A DNA stretch of 40,184 bases, from positions 1 to 40,184 of the IMG/VR virus record IMGVR_UViG_3300021471_000012. One strand, given 5' to 3'. The notes beneath the pieces are model-generated. The model saw only the letters and a program-made list of their open reading frames with translations. It made no database searches and had not been told where the DNA came from. Positions 1 to 6,944 of the stretch are shown here, piece after piece; position 1 is the first letter of the stretch; every line of letters begins with the position of its first letter. The translations under genes and the position numbers were made by a program. The stretch comes from a virus.

Positions 1-107
1 ACCTTCGTCGCGGCGGAAACCAAATCGCATTCAATCGCATCTTCCCAGGAAGACAACGAGGAATAATCTCCGCCAGACTCCTTAATTGTGCAGACAAACT
101 CTGTCAT
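1..107 (-). CDS. Partial second copy of the tail-fibre gene 5' end
   Basis: The first 35 codons of a leftward gene, running off the window edge. The start codon is the ATG whose complement is at 105-107. The protein begins MTEFVCTIKESGG and is identical at DNA level to the N-terminus of the 838-aa beta-helix fibre that starts at 39574. It lies 145 bp downstream of the 192-aa tail gene in the late operon. Either this is the same gene seen twice because the genome is circular, or it is a second fibre sharing an N-terminal attachment module. I favour the first reading, because late gene order then continues without a break. Confidence 0.75.
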   Translation of the reverse strand, partial: MTEFVCTIKESGGDYSSLSSWEDAIECDLVSAATK

Positions 108-137
108 AGATTGGTTCTTATTAGTAATTCAGCTATT
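1..137. repeat. 137-bp direct repeat, left copy (right copy 39468-39604)
   Basis: Bases 1-137 match 39468-39604 with a single difference (T at 128, C at 39595), and the sequences diverge completely at 138/39605. The repeat covers the fibre start codon and about 30 bases upstream. The right copy is not at the very end of the window, so this is not simple terminal redundancy. It is best explained by contig ends overlapping across a circularly permuted genome, with 580 extra bases attached to one end. Confidence 0.85.
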
Positions 138-205
138 TTAATAGTGTTAGCCGTATTTGTTTTTTACTTGTCTTAATAAAATCTTTGGTATTTTCATATA
201 TATTC

Positions 206-248
206 ATTTCTAATCTCTATCCCGAATTTTCGGGACAGAGTTAGAAAT
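206..248. other. Near-perfect inverted repeat between tail genes
   Basis: Arms at 206-226 and 229-248 pair along almost their whole length, with one bulged T and one A/C mismatch and a two-base loop. The inner core is TCCCGAA/TTCGGGA. It sits between the stop of the 192-aa gene and the next fibre start on the minus strand. No U-run follows on the minus strand, so it may act as an mRNA-stabilising or attenuating hairpin rather than a full terminator. The rest of 108-252 shows nothing else. Confidence 0.5.
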
Positions 249-252
249 CAAT

Positions 253-831
253 CTAGGATAAGGTAATTTCTAAGGTAAGCTCCCAAGTCTGCCCACTGCT
301 CTTTGTGCCTTGCGAGGATACTTTCCGGTTTAATAATTTACCACTGGAAGCCGCATTTAATACGCCAAATTCGTTCCATGCTTGATTGGCATCAGAAGAT
401 CCATAACTGGCTTTCCAAGTAGCTTTCTGACTTGAACCATAAGTAGGATAACCTGACTCCATTGTTTTTTTAACACCTGAAGTAAAAGTTGATTCAGTAT
501 CACTCGCTGAGGCTGATCCTGTTCCAGTTCCGACAATTAAATTGGCATTGCTGTTGTTGTATTGTGTTCCGCCTGTTCCACAAATCAACTTCCATATTTC
601 ATTGATACCTTCATTACAGAGCACATTTCCTTCAATCTTTGTAAATTGAGGAACACCAAATAATTTAATTGCCTCTGCTTTTGAATAAATCTTTTTAGCT
701 TTTGCATCAGCCGCATTAGCATAACGAGCAATTTTCCATTCTGCCTTCTCAAATATTTTTTCAATCAAATTCCTTTTTTGATTGATTGACACAGCATCGT
801 TTCCAATGCCTTTATCTTTATTCACCATCAT
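253..831 (-). CDS. Putative tail structural protein (192 aa)
   Basis: Unknown function, probably a virion or tail protein. Residues 1-60 are basic and helical. Residues 70-192 are Gly/Ser/Thr-rich beta structure with the segments VGTGTGSASASDT and LNRKVSSQGTKSSGQTW. The pattern resembles a domain seen in hypothetical phage structural proteins near tail fibres, but I cannot name the family. It begins ATGATG, overlaps the previous 84-aa gene by 14 bp and shares a strong GGAGG site, so the two are translationally coupled. It lies directly upstream of the fibre start at 107. Confidence 0.8.
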   Translation of the reverse strand: MMVNKDKGIGNDAVSINQKRNLIEKIFEKAEWKIARYANAADAKAKKIYSKAEAIKLFGVPQFTKIEGNVLCNEGINEIWKLICGTGGTQYNNSNANLIVGTGTGSASASDTESTFTSGVKKTMESGYPTYGSSQKATWKASYGSSDANQAWNEFGVLNAASSGKLLNRKVSSQGTKSSGQTWELTLEITLS

Positions 832-1036
832 TTATACCTCCTTCCTGAGCTTCATTTTCTTGAGTTTCCTCTTTAAGATCCTGAAGCTCTTTAATTTCTT
901 TATCAATGTTTTTTTGTATGTCCGCAATTTGCTTTTCAACTTCCTTTGCCGACTCAACAAATTTCTTCGCTTTGTCTAAAGGAAATTCCCTATAAGCATC
1001 AACTGACGGATCATACATTGAAATCATTTTGTCCAT
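818..1036 (-). CDS. Small coiled-coil protein (about 72 aa) in the head-tail operon
   Basis: Starts at MDKMISMYDP because AAAGGAGA lies just upstream of that ATG. A longer reading to 1072 has no such site and would run into the upstream gene. The C-terminal two thirds are charged and heptad-like (Lys/Glu with Ile and Leu), a likely coiled coil, ending in an acidic tail. No family recognised. It overlaps the 192-aa tail gene by 14 bp. By position it could be a small connector, assembly or chaperone protein; that is inference from location only. Confidence 0.7.
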   Translation of the reverse strand: MDKMISMYDPSVDAYREFPLDKAKKFVESAKEVEKQIADIQKNIDKEIKELQDLKEETQENEAQEGGINDGE

Positions 1037-1055
1037 ATTTTTCTCCTTTCTTTTT

Positions 1056-1385
1056 TTATTGATTTCTTCCAATAGCTAAAACTTCAAATGTAATGCTTAC
1101 ATCTGAACCAGTAACATCACAATTAACCCTGATAAACTTGCCAAAGTTGGTTATTCTTTTTGCTTCTTTAGTTGGCGCTGACACTTGGGTAAAAGCAGTA
1201 TGTGTATACCAAGTATTTCCGTCAGGCGAATCTTCAATAGTCACATCAAGAGTATCACCAGAAGATACTTCAGTTACATTTAAATAAACAGCTAATTCAT
1301 CAGAATCAGAAACATCAACTGCGTCAGATTGCTCATCTGCAGTTATTTCAGCGCTTTTCCTAATTGTGTAAAATCGTTTAATCAT
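1056..1385 (-). CDS. Small beta-rich virion protein (109 aa)
   Basis: Predicted all-beta protein with alternating hydrophobic strands and the segment VTIEDSPDGNTWYTHTAF, followed by GKFIRV and a terminal strand. This resembles small phage decoration or head-completion beta-sandwiches, but I cannot assign a family. RBS AGAAAGGA precedes the ATG. It lies two genes downstream of the major capsid gene, where decoration, head-closure or tail-tube proteins are commonly encoded. A major tail protein is not otherwise evident, so this is one candidate. Confidence 0.75.
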   Translation of the reverse strand: MIKRFYTIRKSAEITADEQSDAVDVSDSDELAVYLNVTEVSSGDTLDVTIEDSPDGNTWYTHTAFTQVSAPTKEAKRITNFGKFIRVNCDVTGSDVSITFEVLAIGRNQ

Positions 1386-1400
1386 TTTTTTTCCTTTCTA

Positions 1401-1748
1401 TTAAGTATTCTTTTTATTTACCTCTGATAGCTTGTCCTCTGGATTTGCTTGTTTTGGTTCTTCTGTTAAAGACACTTCATTTCTTAACCTTTTTCTCTCT
1501 AATTCTTCCCATTCTTTTTTTTCTACTAACTCAAATCCTTCATCTGCTGGAAGTTTCTTTACCCATTTACCAACTCTTTTCCCAGTCGTCTCATCAACTA
1601 AAGAACCGGGATCAGGTTTCCAAATAAAACCAAAACGATACATTGCAATTACTTTAGTTACTGGAAGAATGTTGCCAAAAGAATTTTTAAGGTAATAAAC
1701 CTCTTTATCGTCATAGATGTTTAATTCTTTTTCAAGAATATTTTTCAT
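1401..1748 (-). CDS. Small charged protein downstream of the capsid gene (115 aa)
   Basis: No recognised family. The N-terminal 60 residues are mixed alpha/beta, including YLKNSFGNILPVTKVIAMYRFGFIWKP split around a central hydrophobic strand. The last 45 residues are highly charged and probably disordered or coiled coil. A good SD (AAAGGAGAA) precedes the ATG. It lies immediately after the capsid gene and its trailing hairpin, so a structural or head-maturation role is likely from context only. Confidence 0.7.
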   Translation of the reverse strand: MKNILEKELNIYDDKEVYYLKNSFGNILPVTKVIAMYRFGFIWKPDPGSLVDETTGKRVGKWVKKLPADEGFELVEKKEWEELERKRLRNEVSLTEEPKQANPEDKLSEVNKKNT

Positions 1749-1782
1749 ATTTCATTCTCCTTTCTATGTTAATAAACATAAC

Positions 1783-1817
1783 TTAGAGGGGTGGGACAAA
1801 AACCCCACCCCCTCTAA
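1783..1817 (-). terminator. Stable GC hairpin after the major capsid gene (possible attenuator)
   Basis: TTAGAGGGG (783-791 in the 1000s) pairs with CCCCTCTAA, extended by TGGG/CCCA after a single bulged C, giving a 13-bp stem starting three bases past the capsid stop. The minus-strand exit side lacks a U-run, so read-through is expected. It could lower expression of downstream genes relative to capsid and protect the capsid message's 3' end. Confidence 0.6.
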
Positions 1818-1819
1818 AA

Positions 1820-2686
1820 TTAGGCAGCATCTTGCGCTTGAATATGAACAGCATATCTGCCTAAAACCGTATCATCTTTTACCTCGCCAACTCCATAAAT
1901 TTCATCCCCGACTAATTCGGTAGCCAATGCTCTAATGTTGTAATCAGCTTGGATTCTTGGCCCAAGTTGCATCACCAGAGCAAAGGCTTCTTTATGGAAC
2001 AATAAATTGTGTGAAACTTTTGGACTTGTTCCTGTAGTTGGAACTTGGTTCGTCCAGAAAATTCCTTCAAGCCCATATAAGCTTCCGATATTAGCCGTTT
2101 TAAGAGCTTGTGAATCTCCCCGATAATCATACCTAACAACTTCCGGAATCTCCAATAACGCCCTTTTCTGAGCCGCAGAAATAACCAAGTAACGATTTTC
2201 TGAAGGCACATCATTCTCATCAAGAACCTGAAGTGCATCCAGAATGGTTGAAAGAGTAATCTTAGAACTCGTAGTTCCTTTAGTTGTTGCCACACCTGAA
2301 TATAACGCCAATAAATCACTATCAACCTGTTTCGCAAGAGCATAACCCATCTTTTGGGTATATGCCGCTCTCAAATCTGGCTTTGACTGAATTTTGGCAA
2401 TATCTTCAATTCTGACTGCGACATACTTATGCTTATTGACTGTTAAAGTAATCTTACCCTCTGTGTTAGCTGAAAAAGTAACTTCTGTATCAGCTGTTTT
2501 GTCACCAGTGGAAAGATTTTTAACATAATCAATATGCACCGTATCACCAAAATTTTTTACTTCCTCAGAATACTTTTTAATCACCAAATTTCCCATTACC
2601 AGTTTTGATTCTTTTGCTTTCAAAACATCTAGCGACCATATCTCAGGAATAAAATCGGCAACAGTGGTAGTAGTTACATTTGGCAT
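1820..2686 (-). CDS. Major capsid protein (288 aa)
   Basis: Resembles the P22 coat/HK97-fold group of phage major capsid proteins in length and pattern. The opening segment FIPEIWSLDVLKAKESKLV, the GDTVHIDYV strand, the hydrophobic VAVRIEDIAKIQSKPDL region and the closing VLGRYAVHIQAQ strand are typical of a coat subunit. It forms the icosahedral head shell. It follows a coiled-coil scaffold-like gene and precedes small head-completion genes. RBS AAAGGAA precedes the ATG. No membrane segment or signal peptide, as expected. Confidence 0.82.
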   Translation of the reverse strand: MPNVTTTTVADFIPEIWSLDVLKAKESKLVMGNLVIKKYSEEVKNFGDTVHIDYVKNLSTGDKTADTEVTFSANTEGKITLTVNKHKYVAVRIEDIAKIQSKPDLRAAYTQKMGYALAKQVDSDLLALYSGVATTKGTTSSKITLSTILDALQVLDENDVPSENRYLVISAAQKRALLEIPEVVRYDYRGDSQALKTANIGSLYGLEGIFWTNQVPTTGTSPKVSHNLLFHKEAFALVMQLGPRIQADYNIRALATELVGDEIYGVGEVKDDTVLGRYAVHIQAQDAA

Positions 2687-2700
2687 TTTTTAATTCCTTT

Positions 2701-3321
2701 CTATTTGATCAAGCCCTCTGCCACTTGTCTATCAATTTCTTCTTTATTAGCTTCAAACCATTCCAGATCCCCCTGATGTTCTGCTAACTCTGCTCTGGTA
2801 AAAATATGCCTTTCTTCTTTTTTTTGGTTAGACGGTGGAATTTCAGGGGCTGGACCATTATTAGTTTGTAAATTTTCTCCGCCAGAATCGTTGGGCTTTT
2901 GACTGCCTGCTTTAGCTTTGTCAATTCCCTCTTGTAAATATCTGGCCTGTTGGATGTAATCGCTTTCCGGACTTCCTTTAAGTGATTCAAAGGAATCCTT
3001 GAAAGACCGATATACATCAGGATAGTTCGCTCTGATATTTGCCATATAAGCATCGTGGGCTTTATTGTTTAATTCTTCTTCCCGAAGATCTAACCTCTCC
3101 TGATCACTAAGTTTTTGCTTTGCCCGATCTGCCTCACTTTGATACTTACTGACATCTTCACGAGCTATCCTCAAATCTTCTTGAAGTTTTTTTAAGTTTT
3201 CTTGAAGATTTTTATTTTCCTCCTCTATTCTTTTAAGGCGTTCGGTTTCTTGAACCTGAGGAGTATTGCCTTGCTGATTTTTCTCTGGATTCTCACCCAA
3301 AGATTTTTTATCATCAGACAT
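2701..3321 (-). CDS. Putative capsid scaffolding protein (206 aa)
   Basis: Residues 25-90 form a long Glu/Lys/Leu coiled coil (LKRIEEENKNLQENLKKLQE). A flexible Pro/Asn linker follows at 130-165, then a helical C-terminus (EWFEANKEEIDRQVAEGL) like the capsid-binding ends of scaffolds. No protease motif seen. Position just upstream of the capsid gene, length and composition all fit a scaffold that shapes the procapsid and then leaves. SD AAAGGAGA before ATG. It is the first gene after a strong promoter and a structured leader. Confidence 0.72.
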   Translation of the reverse strand: MSDDKKSLGENPEKNQQGNTPQVQETERLKRIEEENKNLQENLKKLQEDLRIAREDVSKYQSEADRAKQKLSDQERLDLREEELNNKAHDAYMANIRANYPDVYRSFKDSFESLKGSPESDYIQQARYLQEGIDKAKAGSQKPNDSGGENLQTNNGPAPEIPPSNQKKEERHIFTRAELAEHQGDLEWFEANKEEIDRQVAEGLIK

Positions 3322-3338
3322 AATAAGTTCTCCTTTCC

Positions 3339-3378
3339 GCCGATTCGCACCGGCTATTCGCTGAATCTCTCCAGCGAA
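3339..3378 (-). promoter_or_regulatory. Structured 5' leader of the scaffold-capsid message
   Basis: Two hairpins lie in the leader. TTCGCTG/CAGCGAA (arms 357-363 and 372-378 in the 3000s) is a perfect 7-bp stem. GCCG/CGGC (339-342 and 351-354) is a second stem immediately before the AAAGGAGA ribosome site. Such hairpins can stabilise an abundant capsid message. They could also regulate start-site access. Confidence 0.5.
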
Positions 3379-3416
3379 ATTTTATTATTTTATTTTTAAC
3401 TTGAATGCTCGTTTAT

Positions 3417-3444
3417 ATTATACTAATTTTCAAAAGGTTGTCAA
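3417..3444 (-). promoter_or_regulatory. Sigma70-type promoter for scaffold-capsid genes
   Basis: On the minus strand, TTGACA (3444-3439) and a perfect TATAAT (3422-3417) are separated by 16 bp, with further AT pairs downstream. It sits at the very end of the 1164-aa gene, overlapping its stop codon. This gives capsid genes their own strong start, consistent with the high copy number of coat protein. Confidence 0.75.
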
Positions 3445-6400
3445 GGGTTATAATATTTTTCTCTTGTTGGCGTTGGCGCTTTCGGAAGAACTGCTTTTTT
3501 CTTTTTAACCGCTTTAATTATCCCCTCATATTTTGTTTTTTCTTTCTTTTTTATTTTCGCTTCAGGTGTTTCTAAAAGTTTTCCTCGCCTTTCTTTCTTT
3601 TCTTGGAATATCCTTTCTTTCGCTGGTATTCTTGTTTTTATTTCTTTTTTCTTTACTGGTTTTAATGGAAGTTTAGGTATTTCTAATGGAGTAATTTCTT
3701 TTGGCTCTTTATATCTAAAATTCTCTAAAATTTCTTTTGCTTGTTTTTCAGTCATCTTTCCTTCTAAAATATCACCGCGAATATCATCTTGTAAATCTTT
3801 AATATTTGTAAGCAAATACTGCCATCCTTTCATTTCCCGATAAGAAGGAATTAAAACTTTAAGCGACCGTTCTGGGCCTTTTTCTTTGTCTAAATAATAA
3901 TCAGGGCTTTCCATCCAACGATAAATCATTTTAGAGAATGGCGGCAAATATCCTAACGAAAATGGATAGCTTGGATCAAGTGGCAACCATGACTCGCCGG
4001 CATTGATTAAATTCCAATACTTGCGTTCAAATGCTTTTCCTTTTTCTGACTCATGCCAATCCTGTGTTTTATTGATAATAACTGCCGCCACTTTCGGCCT
4101 GAGTGCTTTTCCGCCGATTAAATATTCTCCACCTCTTTTAATCACTTTTATCAGATAACTTAATGGGAACATTATGCCAGAATGCAATGATTTCTCAAAA
4201 GCTGAACGGTTTGGATTATATAAGAAAAGCGGAACTGCTTCTTCAAAAGCGGTATATCTTCCTAGCTTCAATGCCTCACGAATTGCATTGTCAAAAATTG
4301 CCGATTCTTTTCCTTGGGATAAAACTGTCTTTGTTTCATCAGCTAAATGGGCTTTTGCTCCACTAAAGCCATATTTTTTAATTATCTGCGCAATCGCTTC
4401 AGGATCATCAGCAAGCGGTTTATAAAAAACTTTTTTAAGATATGGAATTTCTTCTACACTTTTTAATCCATGCTTTTTAAGATATGCTTTAACAACCGGC
4501 ATATTTTTCAGCGCTTCATCTGTTTTCAAAAGAAGGCCAAGTCCATAAGCATTAGCTTCGTTTTTAACCATAAATGGCAACTGCCTCCAACCACTCAGCA
4601 AAATATCTTCAGTGTATCCTAAAGCGCCAGATAAAACCGCTCGCTGTCCTTTAGTTAATTCTGGATGCAAAAAATCTCCAATAGTCCTTTTTAACTTTAT
4701 TTGGTTTTGGACAGCTTTTCTTATTAACGATCCGGCAGGCAATTTATCCGCCCTAATTTCTCCCCATATCTTTACTTCTGGAACTTGCTGAAACCAAAAT
4801 AATGTCCTTAAATGAAATCTGCCAAGAGTATAGTAAAAATATGCCGCATTATACCAACTGCTATATGATCTTAATTTGTTAATCAAATGAGTTGGAATCC
4901 CTGCTTCTTCCCAAGAAGTTACAAATGCCTGTCTGGCTGACTTATCTAATTTCTCTGCCTTCATGGCAACTTCACTGGAATACTTTGACTTACTTAAAAT
5001 TTCAGCAACAATTTCTTTCCAAACACTTTTCCCTAATTCCCTTTCAGTTGGTCTGTAAATCGGGACATCTTTTCCCCCAATACTTATCATCGGCTTTTGA
5101 AGTTTTTTCTTAATTACTTCCCTTGCTCTTTCCGCATCCCTGCCAAAAACATCATACAAACTTTTATCTAATTTATTTCTAATCTTCTGATAAATTGCCT
5201 TTGAATTTTGTGGGACAAAAAATCTTCCAATTACCCCTTCTTTTAATTTGTTGATTGCCTTTCCAAGCAATGCTTTCCGTCCCTCTAAAAATGATGCATC
5301 GCCTTTAGGTAATTCCCTCACGCCCTGATTATAAAGAGTATCAAATCCCTGCTCTTTGACTGTTTTCTTTGTCCACGCTCCAATCGGCTCGGTCATTTTA
5401 AATTTATATTCCTTCGGCGGAGTGATTGCCTTTTGTTTCCCAGCTTGGATAAATTTTTTAGATATTTCTGGTCCTTTAATTCCTTTCACAATTTCATCAT
5501 ATTTTTTTAGAATCTCTGCTTTTAATTCTTGCGGTGTCCCTCTCCAAGTTCCCGAGTGAACGCCTTTATACATAAATGAAGCCAACGCCTTTAATTGTTC
5601 TTCTGGTGTTTTGAAATGCATTCCAGTAAAATCAGTCTTACCAACTTCTTCTATTGCCTCTTTAAGTTTTTTAACACTTCCCTTGTCTTTAATAATTCCT
5701 GCTAAAGTATCATCGCTCATTTTTGCCGCATCTTCAATTTTTGTAATTCCGTTTGCTTTCAAAATTCTTTTAACTGTTTGAGAAATCATTGGCAGATCAT
5801 CAACTTTCGGATTATAAACACTGTCAAGAAATGAAACAATATTTTTCTTGTTAATTGTCATTCCTTTTTCTTTCATCACCCCTAAAAAATATGCCTCTGC
5901 CGCGGCTCTTATTTCTTTATCTTTAAAAACAGAAACTTTATTTATTGCTTTTTCGCCAAAGAATTTTTTAAAGGCCGATTCTGCCGCCTGATAATCAGCC
6001 GCATTTCCAATATATTTTTTCGCCTTTGTTATTTTTTGAAATGCCGCCCCAACAAAAGGCAAAGGAGTAATCATTGACCCTCCAAACTTTATAGCTTCTC
6101 TTTTAGCCCCTTCCTTTGTTAGCTTAATTGGCTTAAATCTTTCCTTACCTTCTGGTATCGCCCTACGGGCTATATCTGTTGCTACTGCGCCGCCGGCTAA
6201 TTTCTTTGCCGCCGCACTAATTGCTTTTCCAACCGGTGTTGAAATCGGGCGAGCCGCTGTAATAAATTGTAATCCTCTGCCAACCTTGCCAACCGCTTTC
6301 GGAATCGTTGGAGTAAAAGCCTTTTTAATCCCTCCAGTAAAAACTGCCTTACCTGCTTTTGGAATGCCTTTAGCTAAACTAACTGCCGGACTCACCGCGG

Positions 6401-6935
6401 TTATTGCCGCAACTGCTGATGCCGCATCTCCTAAAACTTTTTGAGGAGTAAACGGCTCTAATTCTTTCTGCACGCCAGAAATGCCGCTTTTAATTTTTTC
6501 TAAATTTGCTTGAGTAATCTTCAAAGATTTCCGGTAAGCTTCTTTGGATATTTTCCCAGCTTCTTTTTTTGCTTTTAGCGCAGTTATCTGATCGTTTATC
6601 CGTTTTACTTCTTTTTCGTATTCTTTAATTTGAATATTTGCCGATGGTGCGGCGGCAATATCCTTTCCAAACCCAACTATACCCTTGCCAATACCTTTAG
6701 CAAATCCCCCCAACCGCTCTACTGCCTCAAGAGGATTTAAACTATAAAGATATTCTAATCCTTTGCCAATAGTTCTCAATGGAATTGAAAACCAAGCTCG
6801 GCGAGGTTTAGTTTCTTCCTTCTCCTTTGCTTCTTTAGCAACCGCCCTTGCGGCAAAATATTCTCCCAAATAAGGATAGATTTTTATCTTTTTTGGTTTT
6901 TCTTTAAATTCTTTATTTCCTTCTGGAATATACAT
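3441..6935 (-). CDS. Very large virion-associated protein (1164 aa), function unknown
   Basis: Lys-rich protein with an Ala/Gly-rich hydrophobic stretch around residues 170-260 (ASAVAAITAVSPAVSLAKG, then AAAKKLAGGAVA), a long mixed helical middle, and a Lys/Pro/Glu low-complexity C-terminus from about 1070. Residues 600-1000 contain aromatic helices (YNAAYFYYTLGRFHLRTLFW). The size, composition and partly membrane-active look recall podoviral internal/ejection proteins, large polyvalent phage proteins, or a tape measure. Its position between the portal and the scaffold favours a head-internal ejected protein, but this is inference. It starts 10 bp after the stop of the 943-aa gene. Confidence 0.8.
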   Translation of the reverse strand: MYIPEGNKEFKEKPKKIKIYPYLGEYFAARAVAKEAKEKEETKPRRAWFSIPLRTIGKGLEYLYSLNPLEAVERLGGFAKGIGKGIVGFGKDIAAAPSANIQIKEYEKEVKRINDQITALKAKKEAGKISKEAYRKSLKITQANLEKIKSGISGVQKELEPFTPQKVLGDAASAVAAITAVSPAVSLAKGIPKAGKAVFTGGIKKAFTPTIPKAVGKVGRGLQFITAARPISTPVGKAISAAAKKLAGGAVATDIARRAIPEGKERFKPIKLTKEGAKREAIKFGGSMITPLPFVGAAFQKITKAKKYIGNAADYQAAESAFKKFFGEKAINKVSVFKDKEIRAAAEAYFLGVMKEKGMTINKKNIVSFLDSVYNPKVDDLPMISQTVKRILKANGITKIEDAAKMSDDTLAGIIKDKGSVKKLKEAIEEVGKTDFTGMHFKTPEEQLKALASFMYKGVHSGTWRGTPQELKAEILKKYDEIVKGIKGPEISKKFIQAGKQKAITPPKEYKFKMTEPIGAWTKKTVKEQGFDTLYNQGVRELPKGDASFLEGRKALLGKAINKLKEGVIGRFFVPQNSKAIYQKIRNKLDKSLYDVFGRDAERAREVIKKKLQKPMISIGGKDVPIYRPTERELGKSVWKEIVAEILSKSKYSSEVAMKAEKLDKSARQAFVTSWEEAGIPTHLINKLRSYSSWYNAAYFYYTLGRFHLRTLFWFQQVPEVKIWGEIRADKLPAGSLIRKAVQNQIKLKRTIGDFLHPELTKGQRAVLSGALGYTEDILLSGWRQLPFMVKNEANAYGLGLLLKTDEALKNMPVVKAYLKKHGLKSVEEIPYLKKVFYKPLADDPEAIAQIIKKYGFSGAKAHLADETKTVLSQGKESAIFDNAIREALKLGRYTAFEEAVPLFLYNPNRSAFEKSLHSGIMFPLSYLIKVIKRGGEYLIGGKALRPKVAAVIINKTQDWHESEKGKAFERKYWNLINAGESWLPLDPSYPFSLGYLPPFSKMIYRWMESPDYYLDKEKGPERSLKVLIPSYREMKGWQYLLTNIKDLQDDIRGDILEGKMTEKQAKEILENFRYKEPKEITPLEIPKLPLKPVKKKEIKTRIPAKERIFQEKKERRGKLLETPEAKIKKKEKTKYEGIIKAVKKKKAVLPKAPTPTREKYYNP

Positions 6936-6944
6936 AATTTTTAT

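Noticed and set aside
1-107. Diversity-generating retroelement template/variable repeat pair
   Set aside because: The repeat covers a gene's start, not a C-terminal variable region, has no A-biased changes, and no reverse transcriptase is present.
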